A stretch of 64,000 bases of DNA from Azorinus chamasolen (lineage: Eukaryota; Mollusca; Bivalvia; Cardiida; Solecurtidae), in NCBI GenBank assembly GCA_963576725.1, contig OY755252.1, positions 29,902,578 through 29,966,577 of the forward strand, in the 5' to 3' direction. Below are positions 56,001 through 64,000 of the stretch, piece by piece (position 1 is the first letter of the stretch; each line of letters opens with the position of its first letter). The notes below the pieces were generated by a model, which had not been told where the DNA came from, made no database searches, and saw only the letters and a program-made list of their open reading frames with translations. The position numbers were made by a program, and so were the translations under genes.

Positions 56001-59000
56001 ACGTAAAAGGGGTTCAAGATGAGCTGATTATGGTCCAATCGCAGCTCCAGCAGGTAATGATAATGTATCACTTTGCAAAGGCATTCAGCGCATATATAAG
56101 TAAGAATCGTCATAATAAAATATCAGTAATGCGGGAAATTAGAGCATTTGGCAGTTGCAACGTATGTATACTAAGATACGAAGGCTACTATAGGAGCTCT
56201 CTGATTATGGTCTGCGCCGTTTTTCACACAAACTCCTCTAGTAAATTCCTCATACTTAAATATTAAGCATTCAAACGACTAGCATCAATGCCAAAGGTTG
56301 CATTAGAACCTGTCTAAAGCGACCATGTAATGAACAGACATCAAAGTATTTTGTACATTCGTATGGAGAAAAGGTTCCTTTGTGAGCTTTCTGCATCAAG
56401 TTTTACCTTGCTGTTGTTTGCATTAATACTACCATCACACCATGTACCTTAAATGTCATAAAAATGTAATGGTCGCTTAAGACAAGTATTACTGTATTCA
56501 GATGTTCTGATATCACAATGTTTTCAGTGCCATGACATGTCCAGCCGAATTGCATACATTGAAGGACTGCTGCCAAAGGATGGTTTTGAGTTCAGTGATA
56601 TTAAATCTGCAGTAAAAATTCTCACCGACACATACGCCCGAAATACGGAGGAGTTGTCGACCTGGCAAAAACAGATCGAAACTGACATACTGTACATGAG
56701 AAAAGATATAGCCGATCTGAAACAGGTACGGTTCACTAAAACGACGCAGTCCTTTGAAAGTGACCCATCAGTGTTTATCTACAGAGTCTATTTAGTAGGA
56801 AATGTTCGAAAGGTGTTAGAGAATTATGGATTACAAACAGTGCAGACCCGATACTAGAACACTTGTTTCCCGTATTCAGGGTCCATGCTTATAAAGCTTT
56901 TAGTTGAGTCTGAGTTTCGTTCTCAGGCTTTTGATTGGTCAGATTTGAGTTCTCAAGCTTTTGATTGGTCAGATTTGAGCCAAAGGCTCAAATCTGACCA
57001 ATCAAATGCTTGAGAACGTTCTCAGACTCAACTAAAAGTTTTATAAGCATGGACCATGATCTAAATCAATTCAACCCTTCTCGAGCCATCCACGCCCTGA
57101 CTAGTATTTGCAGACAGTTTGGATCGCAATGAAATGCAACTCGGTGTCTCTCACCAGTAGCTAAGATGTTTCATACATGGTCACTATTTTCACAGAAGTT
57201 TGAACGAATCAGGAGTCGGTAAAGAATGAGTAGATCAGAATTTGGGCAGACAATATTTTGTCAGTATGGAAAGGGTACCGAGTTTATAAAACCTTTGAAA
57301 AACCGTAGACCCAGATCAAAGAAATCATGTTGGGATCTGTTTGTTATACAAACCATTTTTCTTCCGTGATAAGTGTTGATACAACCGTTTGTTTAATTAT
57401 TATTCAGAAGAGGAGGGCCTAGTTTTGATAATTCGACAATTTAAGGGTTGCTGGCCGTTCCAAGGCGGCACTCCTGCTTTCAGCCTACGGTCAATTTTGT
57501 TGTTTAATATGCTTAATGTTTAATGTGTTTCGTCTTGATATGCGTCCTATTATGTTTTGTCTTGTGGCTTTACCGTTTCTTGTTAGATGGTGTTTGGTGC
57601 GGTGTCATTTCGTGTGTGGCTCTCCCTGTTTGACTATTTTTCTATAATTAATGATTTTCTGACCTGTCCATGTATAGCATATACTATGTTATTACCCCAA
57701 GTTCCCTATGTGTGTGGTCACCCAGTCTCTACTCTTTGTACACCTTTGTCCAGATTTGCAGCTGATGTAGTAGTATATAGTGAGGACTGTTGTCAAAAAT
57801 CTCCTTCTGGAGACGTTTAATCTGGGTCTGCCATATTTGCATATATACTACGTCTGTCCGAATACGTAACCCTTTCGTCTGCCAAACTCTATCGTCTGCT
57901 AACTTTGTCGTCTGCTACAAATTTTCATTCTTTTGATTTTCTTCATTTTTGTTTCAAAAACATAGTAACAGTAACATACAGTTTGGATCCTGATGAGACG
58001 CCGTTTGGCATTTTTATGAAGTTGTTTAACAATATTTTGTTCCAAAGTTTATTTCATATTACATAAAACAGTATGGAAAATGAGAAATATTTTAGACAAG
58101 CAGATCACAAAAAGTACAAATACCACATCGAACAGTTAACTTGTTTCAAGTATCCTTAATATTAAATATAAGCTCTTAACCCTTTTACCGCAAGTCCCAA
58201 AAATGCACCACGACAAATAGTGCCATTTCAAGGCGGCGTCTGATCAGGGACTTCACTTTTTGTCTCAGTCTTTATTTCCATATCTGTGCTTTATTCCTTT
58301 TAAATTTGGAATTATTTATCTCATTTCTTTATTTTGCCTTATGATTTAACAAACTTTGGCTGCAGACGACAATCAGAAATTTGGCGCCGAAAGGGTTAAT
58401 CAATAATTATGCTTTTATTTTCAGAAGAATGACGAAGATATCGGTCAAACTGTGGTTGATATAGATGGTAAGGGAAAAGAAACAAAATATGCTTATTTAT
58501 TATAAGAATGATAATAAAAATAATAATAATATAATGATAATAAATATAATAAAAACTAGAAATGTGTCCATAGGACACTGATGCCACCATTTCAGACTTT
58601 TTGTCGCAGAAAGTAAAGGTCCGGACAAGATATTTTAAAGTCATTTTTACAAATAAAGGGCTTCAACTTCTAAACGACTGAAGCAATTTACATGGATATC
58701 GGACTTGACCAAGATATAATGGCCACAAATATGTGTGTAAAGTTTGACGTGGTTTGGACATATGCTTTCCAAGAATGAGTCTGGACAAGATATTTTAAAG
58801 TCATTTTTGCTAATAAAGGCCACAACTCCTAAACGACTACAGCGATTTACATGGCTATCGAACTGACCAAGACACAATGGTCACAAACATGTGTGTAAAG
58901 TTTGGTGTGGATTTGATTAATACGTTCCAAGAAAATGCCCGGACAATTCTTCTAGATGTGCGTATGGACGTACGTAGGCATTCCTATATGCCACCACTAT

Positions 59001-61945
59001 GTGGGGCATTATGTCTTTATTTAACGAAGGTAACACAGTTTAATAAATAAGCAAACATTTTCTCCTTTTCGGCCCTCGAACTAGTTATTGGTAAATGTAT
59101 ACATTTATATCTAAAAACAGTATAGTGGATACAAACACACTCGCGTTTTCACTCTCGCACACACAAGTATTAGTATATTTTATAAATCGGCATTTCATCA
59201 AGATCCAACCTGTTGGATGTCCTGATACTGTTTTTAAAGAAAATGCAGGTATATGTACGTTAAGAATTGAAACCGATCGAGTGTTCAACGAATCTATCAT
59301 GATTAAATTCACATTGTTTTCTGTTGACAGATATTCGCCAGCGGCTAATTATGCTGTACTTGGAGAACTGTGACGAGGTACCTTTCTACCCACTCTCTCC
59401 AGAACAAACCGGAAAAATTCAACACCTGTACGTCAAACCTTGTATGCGAAGTCATTTCCAGCAGAAAGTAGTGAATTGTTACCAGGATATATTTTCTGCC
59501 AGTACCGAGGCCTACAAAAACATCTTCATCATTGGCGAAGCAGGAATTGGCAAAAGTACATTCTGTGATTATATGGTAAATGCATGGTGCTGTGCACACT
59601 CGAACAAGAAAGGGTATCATAATTATAAAGACATACAGACAATGGCATCTTTTCCCCTACTATTTTACATTTCTTTGAGATATGCATCACCAGGCCAAAG
59701 TATTGAAGAAATGATTACCAATCAGTTGATAGATGTGGACGTTTCTAAAGTGCTGAATAACAACTGTTTGATTCTGTTAGACGGACTGGATGAATGGACA
59801 GCAGCTGCAGTAGAGAAATCCGGAACACGGTTTCATAAAACCAGTTTACCCCAAATGACTTCAACATGTGCCTGTACTGTCATTACTACCAGTAGGCCAT
59901 GGAAGGTAGAATGTTTACGTCTAGGTAACAATGAGAAAGACAGAGAGATACATATCGATGGACTTAATAATTCGTCAACCACAGAACTAGCTACACTTCT
60001 AATTGATGCCTTAAATAAACTAACGCAGGCCAACAAAGATGTGAAAGACTTTCTTGCCGAGATGCAACGCCTTAAGATTGAACATTTTCTTAAGTTCCCC
60101 ATTCTTTTAAAACAAATGGTATGTCTTTGGTACGACGAAGTTGCACTCGGGAACTCTCAGTGCGAAATATACAGTAACGTTATCAAAAGACAACTACAGC
60201 TGGCAAATCAGAAAGACATCGATACAGCCGGTCTGATAAACTACCATAATTCCTCATCTACCTCCAATATTCCTCGTTTTTTGGACAAATTGACAAATGA
60301 TCAAACGCATAAGCAACTTCTCTTTGCTCTGTCCAAGATGGCCTTTCATACGTTATTCAGTAAACGTCGAGAATCAGCGCTTGTGTTTGACCATGATGTT
60401 ACGCGAATCCACGGTATGTCAGACGAAGAGGTCAAAGCGTGTCTCAGAATCGGTCTATTATCACAGAAACAGCTGTATGGAAAAATTACCGAACGAAACA
60501 AAAGTTTGAATTTCATCCACAAATCTAACCAAGAGTATTTTTCAGCCTTATACCTGTCTTCAGTTCCTGACAGCATGGTGAGCGTCAAGGAAATCTGTAC
60601 AACACTTCAAATGATGCAGGAAATAGAACATCTGGTACATTTTGTTTCAGGTATGAACACCGACGTGTGCAAAGAGTTAACGGTCCATTTGCAACACGTC
60701 GCCTTAGAAGATCCGTTCCTGAAACAGTACAGAGAAAATGCGGAAGTAAAGGCTGACAAAGGTCGTTTTATTCTTCAGAAAATACAACGCATGGTTCTTG
60801 AGCTTATTACAGAGTCCGCTAAGAATGACGAAAAGAACATCTGCCTTCCAATTGGTGATGTTATCATTAATGAAAGCAACATTAAGGAATTATCTTCAAA
60901 TTTCAATAGTCTTGATATATCATATCTGGTGTCAGTCCATATAATGACCTCAAAGGAATTGGAACAAGAGTACAAAACAACGTTTGAGTCAATTCTGAAT
61001 AGGCTGAGTCATCTCAAATGTCTCAGAAAAATAATTTTAGAAGACCCTGGCTGTTGCTTAAGTGAAAATGATATTGTGAAAATTATTTCAAACTCGAAAG
61101 AAAACCTTAAATCACTTCAACTTCATACCATAGATCTCTCCGGCATTCGTCGTCCACAACTTTTGGAACGAATGTTCAGCGGAACTCCGATCTATTTGAT
61201 GTTGAAACAATTGTCGCTATTGTCTCTGTCACTTGCAAATGTCCACATTGCACCCGATGAACTTTCCACTCTGTCCAGTTTTCTATCTCAGACAACAAAG
61301 TTGAAGGAGTTGAATCTGCGAGGAAACCCGTTCACTGTTGGTGACACAAAGTGTTCAATTGACTTGCGAAAACAAACAAATATAGAACACCTGAGCTTGT
61401 GCGATCTGCATTTGGACACAATTCAGATAAGTTCCGACAATATACAGGTATGTAGCATTGGGCAACTCCACAAACGAGGATGTACAAAGTCAGTGTTAGA
61501 GTGTATTAGCAATGCACCAATGCTGAAACAACTGGAATGTGAAAAGTTTTTGCATCCAGAAGATAAAGATGCCTTAGTCAAAGCGCTGCCTACAATGGAA
61601 ATGCTTGAACATGTGATGATCAGGGAGACAAACTTTGAAGACAGAGTGGTCACTTTATCACCAAAAATGAAAAATCTCAAAGTTGTTAGCTTCTTCAAAG
61701 TAAGCATATTGAGTCTAGCACTTAAACACTTACTGGACAAATTGCCACCACAGAGTGTAAGAATTGAACTAGATATGGTAAACCTGATCTCTCCTGAAGG
61801 AGCACCTCATGTGCCGCAGTATATTCGACAACGTCCAGAGCAATACAAAATTGTGAAATGTGCGAGACTCCATGATGATGATAACAAATGGTTGATAAGC
61901 TTTGATAAACTGTGCACGGAAGATACAAGTCAGACGTGGGTGTGA
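52561..61945 (+). CDS. CXorf38-like HEPN, coiled coil, NACHT and LRR protein (NLR-type sensor)
   Basis: Six exons, 52561-53079, 53932-54090, 55865-56053, 56528-56725, 58425-58467 and 59331-61945, with GT-AG junctions (phases 0,0,0,0,1), give 1240 residues. Residues 1-226 resemble vertebrate CXorf38 (Pfam DUF4559, from memory): YVNWVKVG at 11-18, WPNDPWEV at 121-128 and the HEPN signature RNEIMH at 178-183. Residues 227-355 are coiled coil. NACHT: Walker A GEAGIGKST 438-446, Walker B LLDGLDEW near 518-525, sensor TTSRP near 555-559, and a helical part. Leucine-rich repeats lie near 900-1190 (LKELNLRGNPF at 1027). STAND proteins use ATP to oligomerise after ligand sensing, and HEPN domains often cut RNA. 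A cytosolic immune role is inference. Which ATG starts the protein is uncertain (52561 or 52576). Confidence 0.85.
53080..53931. other. Intron 1 of the NACHT gene, nothing recognised
   Basis: 852 bp without the named MITE families. The read-through frame to 53205 is intronic. Confidence 0.6.
53932..54090 (+). CDS. HEPN-NACHT gene exon 2 (HEPN catalytic motif)
   Basis: Acceptor TTGTTGCAG, donor GAG|GTAAGC, 53 codons. IKDHRNEIMHSGNLEIEDS carries R-N-x-x-x-H, the HEPN RNase signature, with Arg178, Asn179 and His183 all present. An amphipathic helix follows (WLDDMIRFLEDP). Confidence 0.88.
54160..54430 (+). repeat. Dispersed repeat, two partial copies in intron 2
   Basis: TTCGAAAGCAAAAGTAGCAA occurs at about 54171 and 54352, each followed by AAAGAGAA, TTGCAG and CTCGGTTTTATTGAAT. 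Reverse copy at 26690-26890. Confidence 0.75.
54411..55065. repeat. Degenerate minisatellite, about 55-60 bp unit
   Basis: Nine to eleven imperfect units with words like CTGCAATCAGGTTAAACC, CAGACAATCCACA and GGCGTATATCTGAA. Fills over a third of intron 2. Confidence 0.75.
55612..55805. mobile_element. F element, 60 bp before exon 3
   Basis: CAGTGTTACAGATAAACGTG to CTTATTTGGACCTCTG; arms CAAACCTTATGTTGTGACCA / GATCACAACTTAGGGTTTGG. Confidence 0.82.
55865..56053 (+). CDS. HEPN-NACHT gene exon 3 (coiled coil)
   Basis: Acceptor CTTATTGAAG (unusual A before AG but with a T-rich tract), donor CAG|GTAATG, 63 codons. Heptad-rich: LELTLCKELEENAIRQLTEQ, LRKDVQQLQAQQEV and LIMVQSQLQQ. Confidence 0.82.
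56302..56494. mobile_element. TA-I element, decayed
   Basis: TTAGAACCTGTCTAAAGCGA to GTCGCTTAAGACAAGTATTA then CTG; centre GGTTCCTTTGTGAGCTTTCT. Confidence 0.65.
56528..56725 (+). CDS. HEPN-NACHT gene exon 4 (coiled coil)
   Basis: Acceptor TGTTTTCAG, donor CAG|GTACGG, 66 codons. A helical region, FSDIKSAVKILTDTYARNTE then IETDILYMRKDIADLKQ. Confidence 0.85.
56880..57055. mobile_element. G foldback, full length
   Basis: GGTCCATGCTTATAAAGCTT and TTTTATAAGCATGGACC. The inner direct pair TTCTCAAGCTTTTGATTGGT appears twice in the left arm, as in the copy at 4719. Confidence 0.85.
57446..57640 (-). mobile_element. LINE 3' tail, reverse orientation
   Basis: GCCGTTCCAAGGCGGCACTC, GTCAATTTTGTTGTTTAATA and TTTACCGTTTCTTGTTAGAT are the complement of the tail at 48175-48355. 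No coding part remains. Confidence 0.8.
57868..58003. mobile_element. TTAA-H left half
   Basis: TAACCCTTTCGTCTGCCAAA to CAGTTTGGATCCTGATGAGA plus CGCCG; stops at the palindrome centre. Confidence 0.82.
58176..58399. mobile_element. TTAA-H-like MITE next to exon 5
   Basis: TTAACCCTTTTACCGCAAGT to TTGGCGCCGAAAGGGTTAA; GGCGTCTGATCAGGGACTTC arm; CAGACGACAATCAGAAATTT. Ends 25 bp before the exon 5 acceptor. Confidence 0.8.
58425..58467 (+). CDS. HEPN-NACHT gene exon 5 (short linker)
   Basis: Acceptor TTATTTTCAG, donor GATG|GTAAGG, 43 nt encoding KNDEDIGQTVVDID plus a split codon. This acidic linker comes before the NACHT exon. It is the only phase-1 junction in the gene, and its frame fits exactly. 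Confidence 0.75.
58557..59010. repeat. Dispersed repeat with two 164-bp units
   Basis: GGACAAGATATTTTAAAGTC at about 58621 and 58785. Each unit also has CTAAACGACT, GCGATTTACATGG-like and ATGTGTGTAAAGTTTG. Head ACTAGAAATGTGTCCATAGG; tail ATGCCACCACTATGTGGGGC. Confidence 0.78.
59331..61945 (+). CDS. HEPN-NACHT gene exon 6 (NACHT and LRR, stop)
   Basis: Acceptor CTGTTGACAG. One uninterrupted 2615-nt exon to TGA. It begins DIRQRLIMLYLENCDEVPF, a segment seen before the P loop in large bivalve NACHT families as I recall. It then carries GEAGIGKST, LLDGLDEW, VITTSRP, the FLKFPILLKQMVCLW helical motif and several leucine-rich strands (LKSLQL, LKELNLRGNPF, IEHLSLCDL, LKVVSF). No transmembrane segment or signal peptide. 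Coding density and intact motifs argue for a working gene. Confidence 0.92.
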
Positions 61946-61984
61946 AAGCATATTGTCAATGATGTTTGGCATAGCAAAAATGAA

Positions 61985-62120
61985 ATTCGAGACTGTGTCC
62001 AAAACAGTGTACAATTAGACTGTGCCTAATATATTGAACTTTCAGACTGTCCAAACAGGTTGTAGAATTAGAATGTGCTCAACCTGTTGTACTTTTAGAC
62101 TATGGCCGATATGGTGTATA
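61985..62120. repeat. Degenerate 30-40 bp repeat in the presumed 3' UTR
   Basis: AGACTGTGTCCAAAACAGTG, AGACTGTGCCTAATATATTG, AGACTGTCCAAACAGGTTG, AGAATGTGCTCAACCTGTTG and AGACTATGGCCGATATGGTG follow one another. AGACTGTGTCCAGTATATTG resumes after the C MITE at 62375. Confidence 0.75.
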
Positions 62121-62373
62121 TTAACCCTTTCCCTCATATTTACGATTCTGTAAAAGTCACTTTGTGAAACCATTGTGATAAATAGAGCATTTGCTCCTAT
62201 TCACCATTGTGATAAATAGAGCATTTGCTCCTATAGGAGCAAATGCTCTATTTATCACAATGGTTTCAAGCTAAACAATTCTAAAACTTTCCTTTTCTCT
62301 AGTTAATGCTCCTTTTCGGTAGATTTATTCAAAGAGTTTGTATTTAAAAATAGCCTATGAGGGAATGGGTTAA
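62121..62373. mobile_element. TTAA-C MITE with a duplicated half arm
   Basis: TTAACCCTTTCCCTCATATT to GAGGGAATGGGTTAA. CACCATTGTGATAAATAGAG then CATTTGCTCCTAT occurs twice in a row before the normal palindrome. Confidence 0.92.
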
Positions 62374-62726
62374 GACTGTGTCCAGTATATTGTACAGTTA
62401 ACTTCCACCTCCACCACTTTACTATTCACAGAGGTGTTTTATATTGTTAAAATAGCATGTGGTTTCTATCTGTAGTTTCAAAACCATAAACGACTAGGGA
62501 AAACGTTAAAACGCGTCTTCTCCAAAACCGTTGTGCAAGGGATTTGGTAGTCTTCTGGTGAAATTATTACAATTTCTTAAACCATGTATACTTAAATTGC
62601 TCTAATACTTCAAAGATATCGTTTGAAAAAGGACCGTAGTGGTCGAAATATTAGATAAAAGCAATGTAAATGTTTCTGTATTATCTTAATTCCCTTTTTG
62701 GAATAGTATCTTCATTGCAAAACCAG

Positions 62727-63031
62727 AGGCCTGTTCAGGAGTGTGGGCGCTCGATGTCACTTCGAGCGCTTGGACTCTGAACGAGGGCGCCCGCCTAGTG
62801 CCAGCTAGCCTACTCGCGAGGTGTATCGCTTTGACATTCGCTTGTGTTTCCAAGATGGCTACCAACAAGGTAACAGAAGCAAACAATCATAATTAACAAA
62901 TTGATGCTCTAGAACCCGACCGCAGAACAAAAATGTACTTGATTTTTAGAAAGGGCGCTCGATCGCGTTCAGCAGTGATACTTGTGCTCAGACAAGCGCT
63001 CAATCAAGCGCCCGCGCTCCTGAACAGGCGT
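62727..63031. mobile_element. GC-rich inverted-repeat element
   Basis: Left GCCTGTTCAGGAGTGTGGGC, right end complement GCCTGTTCAGGAGCGCGGGC, 305 bp with GGGCGCTCGAT / GCGCTCAATCAAGCGCCC subterminal. Richer in GC than its flanks. Contains CCAAGATGGC, a YY1-like word. Confidence 0.75.
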
Positions 63032-63179
63032 CAGGTAGATATGCAAAAGAAATAGTCAAAAGGGGCGGGGCTAAATCTCATTACAACTACTATAGCCTTC
63101 ATATCTTCATTTTTCGGCGACGATTGTGACTACTTCATCTAGGTCTAGTGCTACAATTCGCAGGTTAGCGATATTGGGT

Positions 63180-63391
63180 CATTTACTCCGTGGACATTTA
63201 ATCTGCGAAATAATGATATCGTGATTATCAGTTAGCTGAGTTTGTATAATGGCATATTGACACATACATGTTTGGCCATTGTGAAAACTAACATAAGATC
63301 CATATAATTCCACAAGCAAGCAGAGCCGTCTACAGGGCCGTCTGATCTGGTTCGTCTCTGTTTGCAAATTCGTAAAAAGGTGTTCCTATGA
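63180..63391. mobile_element. TTAA-A MITE, diverged
   Basis: CATTTACTCCGTGGACATTT, TTCCACAAGCAAGCAGAGCC, GGGCCGTCTGATCTGG; ends eroded. Confidence 0.72.
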
Positions 63392-63400
63392 AAAGTATTA

Positions 63401-63760
63401 CAGTGCTCCCTCTCTACAACGACACCCTTTGGGATACGAATAGTGTATGTGTTGTTCAGAGGGAGTTGCTATAGGGAGGGAACATCAAACATAATTAGCT
63501 TGTTTGCTGATCCCCAGATAAGGTGTATTTCAAGAACTAAAACCGTTATGCCTCTATCAACCCTATGTTGTGACCACTCTTTAGAATCGTCACAAAGTGA
63601 CGATTCTAAAGAATGGTCACAACATAGGGTTTGATGGAGGCATACAGAAAAAAGATTGAAAAAGGTTGTTTCTGGAGCCTTGTTGTTTCGGAAACAGTGA
63701 CATGCGTTGTTGCAAGGAGGGAATCGTTATTGAGAGGGTCGTTGTAGGGAGGGAGCACTG
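63401..63760. mobile_element. TA-O element containing an F hairpin
   Basis: CAGTGCTCCCTCTCTACAAC to GTTGTAGGGAGGGAGCACTG, with TA flanks. An F core (AACCCTATGTTGTGACCACT with perfect complement, 63558-63632) is inserted inside. Confidence 0.8.
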
Positions 63761-63771
63761 TACTTCGTTTA

Positions 63772-63853
63772 AGCCCTTTGCAGACAAAGATGGTCCAGAT
63801 TAGACCTGTATGGGGCTGTCTGATCAAGGTTTTCTGTTTGCATGTGGAATTAT
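63772..63853. mobile_element. TTAA-A/B palindrome fragment
   Basis: CAAAGATGGTCCAGATTAGA and GGGGCTGTCTGATCAAGG. Confidence 0.5.
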
Positions 63854-63855
63854 AT

Positions 63856-64000
63856 ACAGTATAGCCTGTCTTAAGCGACCATTCATTTATTGAACATATG
63901 AGTCTTAAAAAGCAGGTGGTTTCTTAATGCAGGGCAAAAGTAATTAAAGGAGCTTTTGATCTGCAATTATCTACTATCTGCCCTGGATGGCGCTTAAGAC
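63856..64000. mobile_element. TA-I element cut by the window end
   Basis: CAGTATAGCCTGTCTTAAGC, arm GCAGGTGGTTTCTTAATGCA, centre AAAGGAGCTTTTG; the right TIR begins at CGCTTAAGAC. Confidence 0.7.

Noticed and set aside
59345..62014. Minus-strand frames opposite exon 6
   Set aside because: Shadows of the NACHT-LRR exon, without motifs.
1..64000. CRISPR-like repeats
   Set aside because: The dispersed palindromes look repeat-like, but spacing is irregular, there are no unique short spacers, and the DNA is plainly from an animal genome.

Overview
The window reads as a stretch of an animal nuclear genome, most likely a bivalve mollusc. It is AT-rich, its genes are split by GT-AG introns, and it is packed with short palindromic DNA transposons and with tandem arrays of roughly 155-170 bp units of the kind described in bivalves (BIV160/pearl-type repeats, from memory). 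Species cannot be told from the sequence alone. There is no bacterial gene organisation, and most open frames in the window are chance frames inside repeats.

Two host genes are supported, both on the plus strand. (1) 4519-22344 holds the last eight coding exons (287 codons) of a major-facilitator transporter closest to SLC18B1, the vesicular polyamine transporter. Its 5' part lies left of the window. (2) 52561-61945 holds a six-exon gene for a predicted 1240-residue protein. An N-terminal CXorf38-like (DUF4559-like) domain with a HEPN-type RNEIMH motif is followed by coiled coil, a NACHT NTPase with intact Walker A and B, and leucine-rich repeats. It looks like an invertebrate NLR-type immune sensor with a possible RNase effector and is the most interesting item here. 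A 202-nt exon-like stretch on the minus strand at 32477-32678 may belong to a third, unrecognised gene.

Nearly everything else is mobile DNA. Family names used below are mine. TTAA-A, B, C, D and H are 150-260 bp MITEs ending TTAACCC...GGGTTAA and duplicating TTAA (piggyBac-type). TA-E, I, J, M and O start CAGT and end ACTG at a TA target (pogo/Tc1-mariner-type). F starts CAGAG and ends CTCTG (hAT-type). G is a GGTCCATG foldback. N is a diverged hairpin family. K, L and P are elements with hairpin heads and tandem internal units. A 2.5-kb Harbinger-like element lies at 6732-9205. One LINE 3' end (47815-48355) and a second reversed tail (57446-57640) are present.

Layout: 1-1125 tandem array; 1555-4379 MITEs; 4519-22344 transporter exons among MITEs and arrays; 22455-52470 repeat-dominated intergenic DNA; 52499-61945 NACHT gene; 61985-64000 repeats. 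Striking repeat features are a common central motif GCTCC-N4-GGAGC shared by MITE families with unrelated ends, chimeric MITEs joined at that centre, multiply nested insertions, and paralogous empty sites.
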